The translations under genes and the position numbers were made by a program. Shown here piece by piece: positions 54,132 to 62,530 of a stretch of DNA of 64,000 nt (the stretch's first letter is position 1; each line of letters opens with the position of its first letter). Where the stretch lies: the NCBI GenBank assembly GCA_020403425.1, contig JADBXR010000009.1, forward strand, positions 124,001 through 188,000. Direction: 5' to 3'. Origin of the DNA: Chitinophagaceae bacterium (lineage in GTDB: Bacteria; Bacteroidota; Bacteroidia; Chitinophagales; Chitinophagaceae). The notes under the pieces are model-generated. The model had not been told where the DNA came from and did not search any database. It saw only the letters and a list, made by a program, of their open reading frames with translations.

Positions 54132-54566
54132 ATGAAAACGACATCCCTATTACTTTTTTGTCTATTAGCCCTTTCCGCACAGGCACAGGAATCAACGATC
54201 ACCAAGGAAAAATGGCATTGGGACAGGGCTACCCGCCAGGATACGACCATCGGTTATGCCCAGGTGGTAAAAGTGGACAATGTCCTGTACATTTCCGGAA
54301 TTGTTGCCAGGGACTTGTCAGCAACAGGCATGACCCGTTTGTATAAGGAATTGGAAAAGACCTTATCGAAATTCGGCGCCGGGTTCCAGAACGTGGTAAA
54401 GGAGAACCTCTACACTACCGATCTGGAAGCTGTAAAGGAACTCAACCCGGTAAGAAAGACATTTTACAAAGGCGATTATCCGGCAGCTACCTGGGTGCAG
54501 ATAGCCCGGTTATTCACGGAAGATGCCAAGATAGAAGTGGAACTGGTGGCCCATCTGCCCAAATAG
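54132..54566 (+). CDS. Secreted Rid-family (YjgF/UK114) protein lacking the catalytic arginine
   Basis: 144 residues from ATG 54132. A clear signal peptide (MKTTSLLLFCLLALSAQAQ) precedes a Rid domain: VDNVLYISGIVARDL, LEKTLSKFGAGFQNVVKENLYTTDL and YPAATWVQIARL with 'KIEVELVAHLP' at the end. In E. coli RidA the segment FPARSCVEVARL carries Arg105, which binds the substrate carboxylate; here that residue is Ala (PAAT). So 2-iminobutanoate deaminase activity is unlikely, as in the Rid4-7 groups. Export is unusual for this mostly cytosolic family. Confidence 0.85.
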   Translation: MKTTSLLLFCLLALSAQAQESTITKEKWHWDRATRQDTTIGYAQVVKVDNVLYISGIVARDLSATGMTRLYKELEKTLSKFGAGFQNVVKENLYTTDLEAVKELNPVRKTFYKGDYPAATWVQIARLFTEDAKIEVELVAHLPK

Positions 54567-54587
54567 CCCACTGACAGTTTTCGGAAC

Positions 54588-54632
54588 ACTCCGCAGCGTG
54601 GTTCATTCAGGAACGGAGCTGCGGAGTTTTTT
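54588..54632 (+). terminator. Terminator after the Rid gene
   Basis: Perfect 10-bp stem ACTCCGCAGC / GCTGCGGAGT with a 20-base loop, followed by a T-run. Confidence 0.8.
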
Positions 54633-54687
54633 ATGCTGTCTGATCAATATCATATTCTGTCTGGGATAGCTATAGTAATTTTCCGTT

Positions 54688-55242
54688 ATGAAAAAATGGA
54701 TCCTGCTGGCCCTATTATGTTATTCCATACCCACTCTCGCCCAAAATCGGGAGGACAGCACTACCGCTGAATGGCAGGCAGGCGTGGAATTGGATGTACT
54801 CCCCTTTGCCCTGGGAGGTTATTTCGGTGCCAGTTGGATCGGCAAAGACCGGTTCCGATTACGTGTACTTACCGCCAATGTTCACAAACCGGATATCACC
54901 ACCGACCGTGCATTCACCCATCACCATATCTATGCATATGCTTTGGTAGCCGATTATTTTCTGAAACCAGGCTGGAAAGGTTGGTGGGTAGGAACCGGCC
55001 CCGTTTTCTGGCAAAGCAGTATCATCAGCAAAAGCAGTGGCGCAGAAGCCGGTTTCCATAACTGGTTATGGAATGGCAGTGTGGGACATCATTTCCCCAT
55101 TAAAAAGAGATTCTATTTTTCTCCCTGGGCCGGTCTGAGTTTCCGGATCGCAGGAAATAAGAACACTGCAGTGGGTCCTGATCACTTTACACTACCAGTG
55201 GTGAACCCGGAGATCTCCGTTAAGATGGGGTTTATTTTTTAG
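54688..55242 (+). CDS. Predicted small outer-membrane beta-barrel protein
   Basis: 184 residues. Signal peptide MKKWILLALLCYSIPTLAQ, then alternating hydrophobic/aromatic strands (GGYFGASWIG, YAYALVADYF, GWWVGTGPVFW, FYFSPWAGLSFRIAG) and a final strand ending in Phe (VKMGFIF), the usual C-terminal signal for outer-membrane barrels. About eight strands can be counted. No specific family or ligand is recognised. It is preceded by a terminator and so transcribed separately. Confidence 0.6.
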   Translation: MKKWILLALLCYSIPTLAQNREDSTTAEWQAGVELDVLPFALGGYFGASWIGKDRFRLRVLTANVHKPDITTDRAFTHHHIYAYALVADYFLKPGWKGWWVGTGPVFWQSSIISKSSGAEAGFHNWLWNGSVGHHFPIKKRFYFSPWAGLSFRIAGNKNTAVGPDHFTLPVVNPEISVKMGFIF

Positions 55243-55273
55243 TACGATATCGAAAGACGACCTGTCAGGACAA

Positions 55274-55669
55274 TCAGAATTCACGAGGAGTCTGCATCAC
55301 CCCTATCACGATGGTAGAAACGCCAATCGGAATGGAGAATAAATGAATGGGACTGAAACTGGAATACAACAAGTGCGTTAAAGAAAGAAATGAAATGAAT
55401 ATCCCCTGTATGATGATCAGATAGGGATATATTTTTTTACGGAATAGTGTACAGAATAAAGTCACAAGACCGAAAAGGCCCACCAGACTCAGCAGGATCC
55501 AGCCCAGTATGGTATAATTGGAAAAAAGCGAGTCAGCAATTTTTTCTTCAGGAAAGGGAAAAAGAACTTCCGGAAACCAAGCATCATTGATCAGTCGGGC
55601 GCCTCTGAAAACACCGATGAAACTGGATATGGTAAGTAAGATAATGGAGATCCTCCGGAGCCTGGTCAT
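55274..55669 (-). CDS. Small four-helix membrane protein, unknown
   Basis: 131 residues from ATG 55669 (MTRLRRISIILL); the frame itself extends seven codons to a TTG. Four hydrophobic segments: ISIILLTISSFIGVF, TILGWILLSLVGLFGLVTLF, YLIIIQGIFISFLSL and the last one around IPIGVSTIVIGVM. No family recognised. Convergent with the barrel protein gene. Confidence 0.55.
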   Translation of the reverse strand: MTRLRRISIILLTISSFIGVFRGARLINDAWFPEVLFPFPEEKIADSLFSNYTILGWILLSLVGLFGLVTLFCTLFRKKIYPYLIIIQGIFISFLSLTHLLYSSFSPIHLFSIPIGVSTIVIGVMQTPREF

Positions 55670-55786
55670 AATCTGGCTAAAACTATCCAAAGTTTTGATT
55701 CCTGCAAAATCTTACCCATGTGTATTGCTCCCCGCCAGTTATTTGTATATTCATAGCAATAACCATTCACCTTCAAATCGATCACA

Positions 55787-56869
55787 TTGAAACGATTGTT
55801 ATCGCTCGATTTCATGCGGGGACTCATTATGGTGCTGCTGGTACTGGAAAGTGCGGGACTATATGAAAGCCTCAACACCGCCACAGAAAATCAGTTTATG
55901 AACGGGTGGGTGCAGCAATTTTTTCACCATCCCTGGAACGGGCTTCGTTTCTGGGACCTGGTTCAGCCCGCATTCATGTTCATGGCCGGTGTTTCCATGG
56001 CCTATTCGCTTACCCGCCAGCAAGAGGCCGGTCATGACTGGCTGCAACGATTCCGTAAGACCTTACAACGCTGTGCCTGGTTGTTCTTCTGGGGTGTACT
56101 GGATTATGCTGTGCGAAAAACGGGGCTCTCGTTCGAGTTATGGGACGTGCTGACACAATTATCGTTCACCACCCTGGTAGCGTTCCTGATCTTTGGGTTC
56201 AGCACCCGGATCCAGATACTGGTATGCATCGGGTTGCTGCTGCTGACAGAGGTATTATACCGGTTCACCCATATCCCGGGCTTTGACCAGCCTTTTACCG
56301 ACCAGCATAATTTTGGTAATTATGTGGACTGGCTACTCATGCACAAGATCAACAAAGGCGGATGGGTAGCCATCAATTGTATACCAACTGCCGTACATAC
56401 CATTGCAGGCGCCCTGGCAGGAAAAATGCTGCTGCGTGGCGGCAATAGCATCATCCGGAACCTGGTGAGCTGGGCATTGATCTGCCTGTTAGCGGGATAT
56501 GCATTGGACCTAATGGACATAACCCCCATCATCAAACGGATTGCCACCAGTTCTTTTGTACTGGCATCGCTGGGCTGGTGCCTGGCCGGCCTGGCAGCTT
56601 GTTACTGGTGGATCGATATCCGATCGAATCGCAAATACCTCTTATTTTTTACCATTGTCGGCATGAATTCCCTGTTCATTTACCTTTTTATCGAGATCGT
56701 GGGGAACCGATGGTTCACAGAATATATCAGCACTATCAGTAATGGGGTATTGTCGTGGATACAGACACCGGAATCGTTGAGCCATATTCTTTCAGCGCTC
56801 TGCGTATTCTCTCTGGAATGGGGACTCTGTTATTTCCTGTACCGGAAAAATATTTTCTTCCGGATATAA
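55787..56869 (+). CDS. NagX-like membrane acyltransferase (DUF5009 family)
   Basis: Multi-pass membrane protein of 360 residues, related to heparan-alpha-glucosaminide N-acetyltransferase and bacterial NagX. It begins with the family signature RLLSLDFMRGLIMVLLVL and has 'FWDLVQPAFMFMAGVSMAYSL' and 'NCIPTAVHTIAGALAGKML' further on. The start is TTG at 55787: the first in-frame ATG (codon 10) would cut off the signature, and no upstream in-frame ATG exists. Function in acetyl transfer to amino sugars is inferred from relatives. It overlaps nothing and is followed by two Tat-signal genes in the same direction. Confidence 0.82.
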   Translation: MKRLLSLDFMRGLIMVLLVLESAGLYESLNTATENQFMNGWVQQFFHHPWNGLRFWDLVQPAFMFMAGVSMAYSLTRQQEAGHDWLQRFRKTLQRCAWLFFWGVLDYAVRKTGLSFELWDVLTQLSFTTLVAFLIFGFSTRIQILVCIGLLLLTEVLYRFTHIPGFDQPFTDQHNFGNYVDWLLMHKINKGGWVAINCIPTAVHTIAGALAGKMLLRGGNSIIRNLVSWALICLLAGYALDLMDITPIIKRIATSSFVLASLGWCLAGLAACYWWIDIRSNRKYLLFFTIVGMNSLFIYLFIEIVGNRWFTEYISTISNGVLSWIQTPESLSHILSALCVFSLEWGLCYFLYRKNIFFRI

Positions 56870-56919
56870 AGGGTGAAAATTCGGTCGGCTCCCCGCCGGT
56901 TTGTATATTAGGCATATAA

Positions 56920-57330
56920 ATGACTTCAATGAAAGCAAGCAGAAGAAAATTTTTGGCCACCACTACCCTGTTGGGCACCGGCCTGGCAGCATCCGCTTTA
57001 CCGGTTCCTGCACCAGAAAAAAAGCAACTAATTCATCACGTATTTTTCTGGTTAAAGAATCCCGATTCCAAGGAAGACCGGGATAAACTGGTAGAAGGTT
57101 TACAGACACTGTCCAAGATCGAGACCATTCGGAAACTGCATATAGGTGTATTGGCCAGCACAGAAAAACGGGATGTGGTAGACACCAGCTGGCAGTTTTC
57201 CGAACTCATGTTCTTTGATGACCTTGCCGGGCAGGCTGCCTATCAATCGCACCCCATACACCTTGCTTTCGTCAAGAACTACGGACATCTATGGGCCAAA
57301 GTCATTGTGTACGATGCCATGGAAGCCTGA
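56920..57330 (+). CDS. Tat-exported Dabb-domain (stress-responsive A/B barrel) protein
   Basis: 136 residues (133 from the second Met at 56929). A twin-arginine signal (ASRRKFLATTTLLGTGLA) precedes a single ferredoxin-like Dabb domain: IHHVFFWLKNPDSKEDRDKL, GLQTLSKIETIRKLHIG and 'FDDLAGQAAYQSHPIHLAFV'. Dabb proteins bind small ligands or are olivetolic-acid-cyclase-like; here the role is unknown. Folding before export is implied by the Tat signal. The sugar isomerase-like gene downstream has a Tat signal too. Confidence 0.85.
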   Translation: MTSMKASRRKFLATTTLLGTGLAASALPVPAPEKKQLIHHVFFWLKNPDSKEDRDKLVEGLQTLSKIETIRKLHIGVLASTEKRDVVDTSWQFSELMFFDDLAGQAAYQSHPIHLAFVKNYGHLWAKVIVYDAMEA

Positions 57331-57370
57331 ACACTGCAACCTTATTCATTCATTCGATAAATTGCCATTT

Positions 57371-58381
57371 ATGCCATTCTCTTCTTCCACATCCCATCCC
57401 CGCCGCCGTTTCCTGCAACAGTCCGCCCTTGCCACCATGGGCATGCTCGTGGGCCGGAGTGCTTGGGGAAACATCCTGTCACCCCTTACTCCCGGCAGTA
57501 TACAAGGTGTGCAGGTAGGTGTCATTACCTATTCGTTCCGTAGTTTGCCGGGCAGTGCCGAGCAGATCCTGAAATATTGCCAGGAGGCTGGTATCACTGA
57601 TATTGAACTGATGGGTGATGCGATCGAAGACTATGCGGGCAAACCCGTCAACCCCGTAAAATTCCCTCCCAGGGTGCCTGGGCAACCGATGAAACTGAGT
57701 GATGAACAAAAGGCCCAACTGGCAGCCTATCAGCAGCAGGTTGCCGAGTGGCGCGCTTCTGTCCCGATGGATAAGTTCAAAAAGATCCGCAAAATGTACC
57801 AGAACGGAGGTGTGAGCATTTACGCTTTTAAACCCAACGCCCTTAACAGCAACAATACCGACGCAGAGATCACTTATGCCTTACGCGCGGCAAAAGCATT
57901 AGGCGCCAGGTCGGTTACGGTGGAACTGCCCGCTGACCCGGCACACTCCAAGAGACTGGGAGAACTGGCGGCAAAAGAAAAAGTGTATATAGGTTATCAT
58001 GCCCATACACAGGCCACGGATACTGCCTGGGATGAAGCCCTCGCACAATCCCCCTACAATTCCATGAACCTGGATTGCGGACACTATATTGCTGCAGGCG
58101 GAAACAATACCAAGGAAAGCCTGCTGAAACTGATCCAGGACAAACACGACCGTATCACCAGCATGCACCTCAAAGACAGGAAGACCAAGGCCAATGGTGG
58201 TACCAATGTAGCCTGGGGTAATGGGGACACGCCTATCCGTGAGATCCTCAACCTGCTGAAAGAAAAAAAATATAATATCCCTGTCACCATAGAACTGGAA
58301 TATGATATCCCTGCAGGCTCCAACGCCATAAAAGAGACCGCGATCTGTTTGGCCTATGCCAGGAAAATGCTGGAAAGCTGA
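57371..58381 (+). CDS. Tat-exported sugar phosphate isomerase/epimerase-like protein
   Basis: 336 residues from ATG 57371; the longer frame (from 57215) overlaps the Dabb gene and is rejected. Tat signal HPRRRFLQQSALATMGMLVG, then a xylose-isomerase-like TIM barrel: VGVITYSFRSLPGS, AGITDIELMG, NLDCGHYIAAG, SMHLKDRK and IPVTIELEYDIP at strand ends, with the acidic and His metal ligands of the AP2Ec family. Such exported members act on sugars or their oxidised forms in the periplasm, often with oxidoreductases; none is next to it. Ends before a strong hairpin. Confidence 0.85.
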   Translation: MPFSSSTSHPRRRFLQQSALATMGMLVGRSAWGNILSPLTPGSIQGVQVGVITYSFRSLPGSAEQILKYCQEAGITDIELMGDAIEDYAGKPVNPVKFPPRVPGQPMKLSDEQKAQLAAYQQQVAEWRASVPMDKFKKIRKMYQNGGVSIYAFKPNALNSNNTDAEITYALRAAKALGARSVTVELPADPAHSKRLGELAAKEKVYIGYHAHTQATDTAWDEALAQSPYNSMNLDCGHYIAAGGNNTKESLLKLIQDKHDRITSMHLKDRKTKANGGTNVAWGNGDTPIREILNLLKEKKYNIPVTIELEYDIPAGSNAIKETAICLAYARKMLES

Positions 58382-58910
58382 CAGGTACTAATCAAAAGGA
58401 TCCAGGCAGAAACTTCTTCGATCCAATATAATCTTACATAAATAGACGCCCCGGGGAACCGGGGCGTCTATTGTACTACAACCATTACTCACACCTTAGT
58501 GTGACTGTACCACTTGCTTTAATAACCTACACTTCATTGATAAAGAAGCACTATGAAAATCTTGTCGATATGATTCTGGTAAAAGTGGACGGATATCTGG
58601 ATCAGTACGATACACCAAAAGTAACCTGCCTGAGTAGGGCAAAAAATGACCGTAAGCAGTTCCTGGAATGATTTATATCATGAAAAACCACCGAAATATG
58701 TAGTAACCTCTTTCTATACCCTGTACTGGACTTTGACGCATTCACCCCGTCCACAGACAGAAACACCCCCTAGTATATTCTGCCTTTATCTGTATTTTCA
58801 TTCCGGCCAAACAAGCCTTTCATGAAACGATACGGAATCAGTACACCCTTTTACGCAAGAACCGGCTGCTGGCTAATCAGTTCTCAAAAACAAACAAAAT
58901 CCCAATAACC
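58382..58910. other. Long gap after the isomerase-like gene
   Basis: Contains the terminator at 58441-58472 and, after it, a 66-codon frame (58471-58671) that begins inside the terminator. Its lower part (codons 34-66, from ATG 58570: VDGYLDQYDTPKV) looks faintly coding and might be a gene remnant, but I see no family match. The rest (58680-58910) shows no repeat or clear promoter. Confidence 0.4.
58441..58472 (+). terminator. Intrinsic terminator after the isomerase-like gene
   Basis: Perfect 14-bp stem from AATAGACGCCCCGG to CCGGGGCGTCTATT, closed by a GGAA tetraloop. The A/T flanks allow function in both directions, although the T-run is short. Confidence 0.88.
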
Positions 58911-59357
58911 ATGCAAAAGATCACTCCTTTTCTCTGGTACGACGGTAAAGCGGAAGAAGCCATGCATTTTTACCTGAGCATTTTTAAGAATGGCAAAGTC
59001 ATCAGTGTAAATCGAATGGGCACCGATGGGCCGGTCATCTCGGTAAGTTTTGAACTGGAAGGCCAACGGTTCCATGCGCTGAATGGCGGCCCTATGTTCC
59101 AGTTCACTCCTGCCATTTCCTTTTTTGTGGATTGCAACACACAGCAGGAAGTAGATGAACTCTGGGAAAAACTGTCCGAAGGTGGCAGCCAGGACAGATG
59201 CGGCTGGCTGAAAGACAAATATGGCCTGTCCTGGCAGATCATCCCTTCCATTCTGGGAGAATTGCTGTCCAGCAAGGAACCCGGGAGATCCGACCGGGCC
59301 ATGCAGGCAATGTTGAAGATGAACAAGATCATTATTGCAGACCTGTTGCAGGCGTGA
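58911..59357 (+). CDS. VOC-superfamily protein (PhnB-like)
   Basis: 148 residues, cytoplasmic. It begins MQKITPFLWYDGKAEEAMHF with the usual PhnB/3-demethylubiquinone-methyltransferase-like start, continues ISVSFELEGQRFHALNGGP and FVDCNTQQEVDELWEKL, and has CGWLKDKYGLSWQIIP, a typical VOC/glyoxalase-fold turn. These proteins are metal-binding or degenerate members of the VOC fold, with unknown substrates. The last codons before the stop include an 18-base sequence repeated 72 bases downstream. Confidence 0.9.
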   Translation: MQKITPFLWYDGKAEEAMHFYLSIFKNGKVISVNRMGTDGPVISVSFELEGQRFHALNGGPMFQFTPAISFFVDCNTQQEVDELWEKLSEGGSQDRCGWLKDKYGLSWQIIPSILGELLSSKEPGRSDRAMQAMLKMNKIIIADLLQA

Positions 59358-59415
59358 GTGGTCAGTGGTGAGTCGTCAGTCGGGCTTTCGACTGATCAGA
59401 TCATTATTGCAGACC
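59326..59415 (+). repeat. 18-bp direct repeat flanking a 7-base word repeat
   Basis: AGATCATTATTGCAGACC is at 59326-59343 (inside the VOC gene end) and again at 59398-59415. Between them the words GTGAGTG, GTCAGTG, GTGAGTC, GTCAGTC (about 59354-59382) and a small hairpin CAGTCG/CGACTG occur. The same words are found on the minus strand at 18064-18094. Confidence 0.8.
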
Positions 59416-59594
59416 ATTACCCACCTGATGGGAAACCGTGACCATGTTACAGGATTTTTTTTATCTTTTCTTTTTCAACCCGTGAAAGAAGAAAACGAGA
59501 TAAAAACCTGACAAAGTTTACCTGCAAACCTTACAAAAATCATTTTTTGTTGATTGTACGCTATAGAAATTTGCATTATTAAAATCTCACAAGT

Positions 59595-60875
59595 ATGGCT
59601 TCTTATTCAACAGCTGAGCAAGCGTTAAGTATTATCAAGAGTAATGACAGGGTCTTTGTGCATGGCAGCGCCTGTACGCCACTTTTCCTGATGCGGAAAC
59701 TGGCAGAGCAGGCACCAAGGCTTAAGGATGTGGAACTGGTATTCATCACGGTATTGGGCGATATTGAGGTACAGAAACCCCAGTACCAAAGCAGTTTTCA
59801 CATCAATTGCATGTTTGTTTCTGCCCCTATCCGGGAAGCGGTGAATGATGGCAGGGCAGATTATATCCCGGTATTCCTCAGCGATATTCCTGACCTGTTC
59901 AATAAAAAGATCCTCACCATCGATGTAGCGCTGGTGCAGGTATCGCCTCCTGATGCGCACGGATACTGTTCTCTAGGCACCTCGGTGGATATTGCCCGTT
60001 CCGCGGTGAATATGGCCACACATGTGATCGCACAGATCAATCCTAAGATCCCACGGACACATGGCGACGGATTGATCCACATGTCGCGGTTCACCCATAC
60101 CGTATTTCATGAAGAAGATCTTCCCGAAGTGAATTATGGCGCCAATACCAGCGATAATGAAGTGGCCATTGGTCAGCATATCGCCAGCATGATTGAAGAT
60201 GGAAGCACTTTGCAGATGGGCATCGGTACCATTCCGGATGCCGTACTCAAATCACTCACCGGGCACAAGGATATCGGCATCCACACAGAGATGCTAAGTG
60301 ATGGTGTGATAGACCTGTTCGAGTCTGGCGTGATCAATAACCGCAAAAAAAAGATCCACCCCAACAAAGCTGTCACCGGTTTTGCTGCCGGAACCCGTCG
60401 TTTGTATGATTATGTGGATGACAACCCGGCCATCAATTTCCTGGACATCGATTATGTGAACAACCCGCACGTGATCCGTCGTAACCCCAATGTGGTGGCC
60501 ATCAACAGCGCCATTGAAGTGGACCTTACCGGCCAGGTATGTTCCGACAGCATCGGATCACTTCAGTACAGCGGTATTGGTGGACAGATGGACTTCATGC
60601 GCGGTGCCGCCCTCAGCGAGGGAGGAAAACCTATCATTGCCCTGACCAGCAGAACGCATAAAGGGGTACCCCGTATCGTGCCGCATCTCAAGGATTTTGC
60701 CGGAGTGGTCACTACCCGCGGCCATATTCACTATGTGGTCACCGAATATGGTATCGCCTATCTCTATGGTAAGAACCTCCGCCAGCGGGCCAAAGCACTG
60801 ATCGATATCGCCCACCCTGACGACCGGGAGGAACTGACCAGGGCCTGTTATGAACGTTTCAAAAAATTCTGGTAA
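59595..60875 (+). CDS. Acetyl-CoA hydrolase/CoA-transferase family protein
   Basis: 426 residues, cytoplasmic, type I CoA-transferase of the acetyl-CoA hydrolase/4-hydroxybutyrate CoA-transferase group. Blocks: VFVHGSACTPLFLMRKLAE, VQVSPPDAHGYCSLGTSVD, LQMGIGTIPDAVL and IGIHTEMLSDGVIDL, where Glu232 should be the CoA-ester-forming catalytic residue; GHIHYVVTEYGIAYLYGK closes the active site. It probably moves CoA between acetate and another acid such as succinate, butyrate or 4-hydroxybutyrate. The exact acid cannot be told. Single gene with a terminator. Confidence 0.92.
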   Translation: MASYSTAEQALSIIKSNDRVFVHGSACTPLFLMRKLAEQAPRLKDVELVFITVLGDIEVQKPQYQSSFHINCMFVSAPIREAVNDGRADYIPVFLSDIPDLFNKKILTIDVALVQVSPPDAHGYCSLGTSVDIARSAVNMATHVIAQINPKIPRTHGDGLIHMSRFTHTVFHEEDLPEVNYGANTSDNEVAIGQHIASMIEDGSTLQMGIGTIPDAVLKSLTGHKDIGIHTEMLSDGVIDLFESGVINNRKKKIHPNKAVTGFAAGTRRLYDYVDDNPAINFLDIDYVNNPHVIRRNPNVVAINSAIEVDLTGQVCSDSIGSLQYSGIGGQMDFMRGAALSEGGKPIIALTSRTHKGVPRIVPHLKDFAGVVTTRGHIHYVVTEYGIAYLYGKNLRQRAKALIDIAHPDDREELTRACYERFKKFW

Positions 60876-60895
60876 CCATTACCCGATACACAACA

Positions 60896-60934
60896 TAAAA
60901 AGAGGGCAGATGATCTTACCATCTGCCCTCTTTC
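60896..60934. terminator. Bidirectional terminator between the CoA-transferase and amidase genes
   Basis: Perfect 11-bp stem AGAGGGCAGAT / ATCTGCCCTCT with flanking A- and T-runs, between convergent genes. Confidence 0.92.
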
Positions 60935-60964
60935 TGTCATATCCTTACCAGGAAGCGTTTACCG

Positions 60965-61786
60965 CTACATATATTTTTTCTGTAAGTTATACAACACGCT
61001 CCTGTCTATATCATTGAGCTGCCGGGTGGTGTCCTGCAGGAAATGTCTTTTAAAGGAACGTATGGCAGCAGTGGTATCCTTCACATCATAGCCCACAATG
61101 CGTAATGCCTGGATTGGGTTAAAACCAGCGGGCACTGATTCCCTGTTCTCATCGAACCATAAGCCAAATCCTTTTTCTGCCAACTTCTTCCAGGGAAAAC
61201 GGAAATTCGGATCGTTCTTACGGGTCGGGGCAATATCGCCGTGGCCGATAAAATTGGCCGTTGGGATATTGTAGTCCTTTTTCAACCTGGCCAGCACGCT
61301 CAAGAGGCTGTTCAGCTGCAGGCTGTCAAAAGGCTCAAAGCCATTGTTATCCAGTTCGATCCCGATGGAGGAGGAATTGATATCGATCAGGTTACCCCAG
61401 CGGCTCACACCGGCATGCTGGGCGCGCAGGTAATCGTTCAGCATATGATGTACCGTACCATCTTTACAGATCACATAATGTGCACTCACGGCTGTCCTGG
61501 TAAGCGTAAAGGTCTTCAGGGTCTGTTCACAGGAGTTCTGTGCGGTATGGTGTATGATGACAAAATTGGGCTTCCGGATGCCGAAATTGGTGGTACCTAC
61601 CCAATAAGGCGGTTGTAGGATCGTATCGTTCAAAGGATTTTCCGGCTGCAGCATCAGTTGTTTGGCAAAGGCCTTGGTCTGTTTCCTGTACATTTTGTTG
61701 GTGGCGCTGTAAGGTTTGGGACTACAGGCATCCAGTACCAGTAAAAGGAATAATACTACGGGGAAGACTAAACGTTTCTGGTTCAT
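60965..61786 (-). CDS. N-acetylmuramoyl-L-alanine amidase (Amidase_2), lipoprotein
   Basis: Cuts the bond between MurNAc and the stem peptide. Lipoprotein signal MNQKRLVFPVVLFLLLVLDAC with lipidated Cys21. The Amidase_2 domain (about residues 65-210) has the first Zn ligand in FVIIHHTAQN, SAHYVICKDGTVHHML, a SSIGIELDNNG turn and FIGHGDIAPTRKNDPNFRFPW with the remaining ligands. A C-terminal helical segment of about 60 residues follows. It resembles E. coli AmiD, anchored in the envelope and used in murein recycling. Length 273 is normal. Confidence 0.93.
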   Translation of the reverse strand: MNQKRLVFPVVLFLLLVLDACSPKPYSATNKMYRKQTKAFAKQLMLQPENPLNDTILQPPYWVGTTNFGIRKPNFVIIHHTAQNSCEQTLKTFTLTRTAVSAHYVICKDGTVHHMLNDYLRAQHAGVSRWGNLIDINSSSIGIELDNNGFEPFDSLQLNSLLSVLARLKKDYNIPTANFIGHGDIAPTRKNDPNFRFPWKKLAEKGFGLWFDENRESVPAGFNPIQALRIVGYDVKDTTAAIRSFKRHFLQDTTRQLNDIDRSVLYNLQKKYM

Positions 61787-61887
61787 ATCGGGGATTGATT
61801 TGGCTGGCCCGTCTGGTAGTGTAGAAGGACCGTGAATTTTGCCTAAAGATATTACTCAGCCTTACATCTAAATCAAAAACAGCCTCC

Positions 61888-61895
61888 TATCTTTG
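61888..61895 (+). promoter_or_regulatory. -7 box of the gene at 61913
   Basis: TATCTTTG matches TAnnTTTG fully, 17 bases before the ATG. Confidence 0.5.
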
Positions 61896-61912
61896 AAAGA
61901 AAGAGTACTACC

Positions 61913-62521
61913 ATGTCGCTACATCTTGGCAGAAACGAATTCGGTGATCCGGCCAATAAAGGAAATGTATTGACCCGCGATGAAGCCCTGCAACTGTTTC
62001 ATAGCTGGGTATTGAATCCCAAACTGCAGGTCCATATGCAACAGGTGGGACACCTGATGAAATGCTGGGCCGCCGAAAAAGAGAACCTGGACGAAACCGG
62101 ACAATGGAAATGGGAAATGGCAGGTTTACTACACGATGCCGACTGGGATCAGTGGCCCGACCTGCATTGCAAGAAGATCATAGAGGAACTGGAACAACGG
62201 AATATCGACCCTGAGATCATCCGGGCCATCGCTTCGCACGGACATCTTCATTTTGGCGTGGAGCCTGTGAGCCAGATGGATAAGATGCTGTACGCATTCG
62301 ATGAACTGTCTGGACTGATACACGCATACTCCCTGATGCGACCGGGGGGATACGAAGGCATGGATGTGAAAGGCGTGAAGAAACGACTCAAGGAAAAATC
62401 ATTCGCCGCCAATGTTTCCCGCGATGATATCCAGGATGCCTGTGAACGGGCAGGTATCGCATTGGACGATCTGATCGCTTTCATCATACCCAGACAGGCA
62501 ACGGTCATTTCAGTAAGCTAA
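61913..62521 (+). CDS. HD-domain hydrolase-like protein
   Basis: 202 residues, cytoplasmic, helical HD-superfamily protein. The metal site is built from an early His (HMQQVGHLMK), His-Asp in GLLHDADWDQ and a late Asp in AFDELSG; the helix with RAIASHGHLHFG provides extra histidines. Related proteins are annotated as HDIG-type phosphohydrolases of unknown substrate. It is followed after nine bases by a methyltransferase gene, and then by the Rieske gene, so the three may form one operon. Confidence 0.85.
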   Translation: MSLHLGRNEFGDPANKGNVLTRDEALQLFHSWVLNPKLQVHMQQVGHLMKCWAAEKENLDETGQWKWEMAGLLHDADWDQWPDLHCKKIIEELEQRNIDPEIIRAIASHGHLHFGVEPVSQMDKMLYAFDELSGLIHAYSLMRPGGYEGMDVKGVKKRLKEKSFAANVSRDDIQDACERAGIALDDLIAFIIPRQATVISVS

Positions 62522-62530
62522 ATACAGACC

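Noticed and set aside
58471..58671. 66-codon frame after the isomerase-like gene
   Set aside because: It starts inside the terminator stem. Only its second half looks faintly coding and no family is recognised; at most a remnant.
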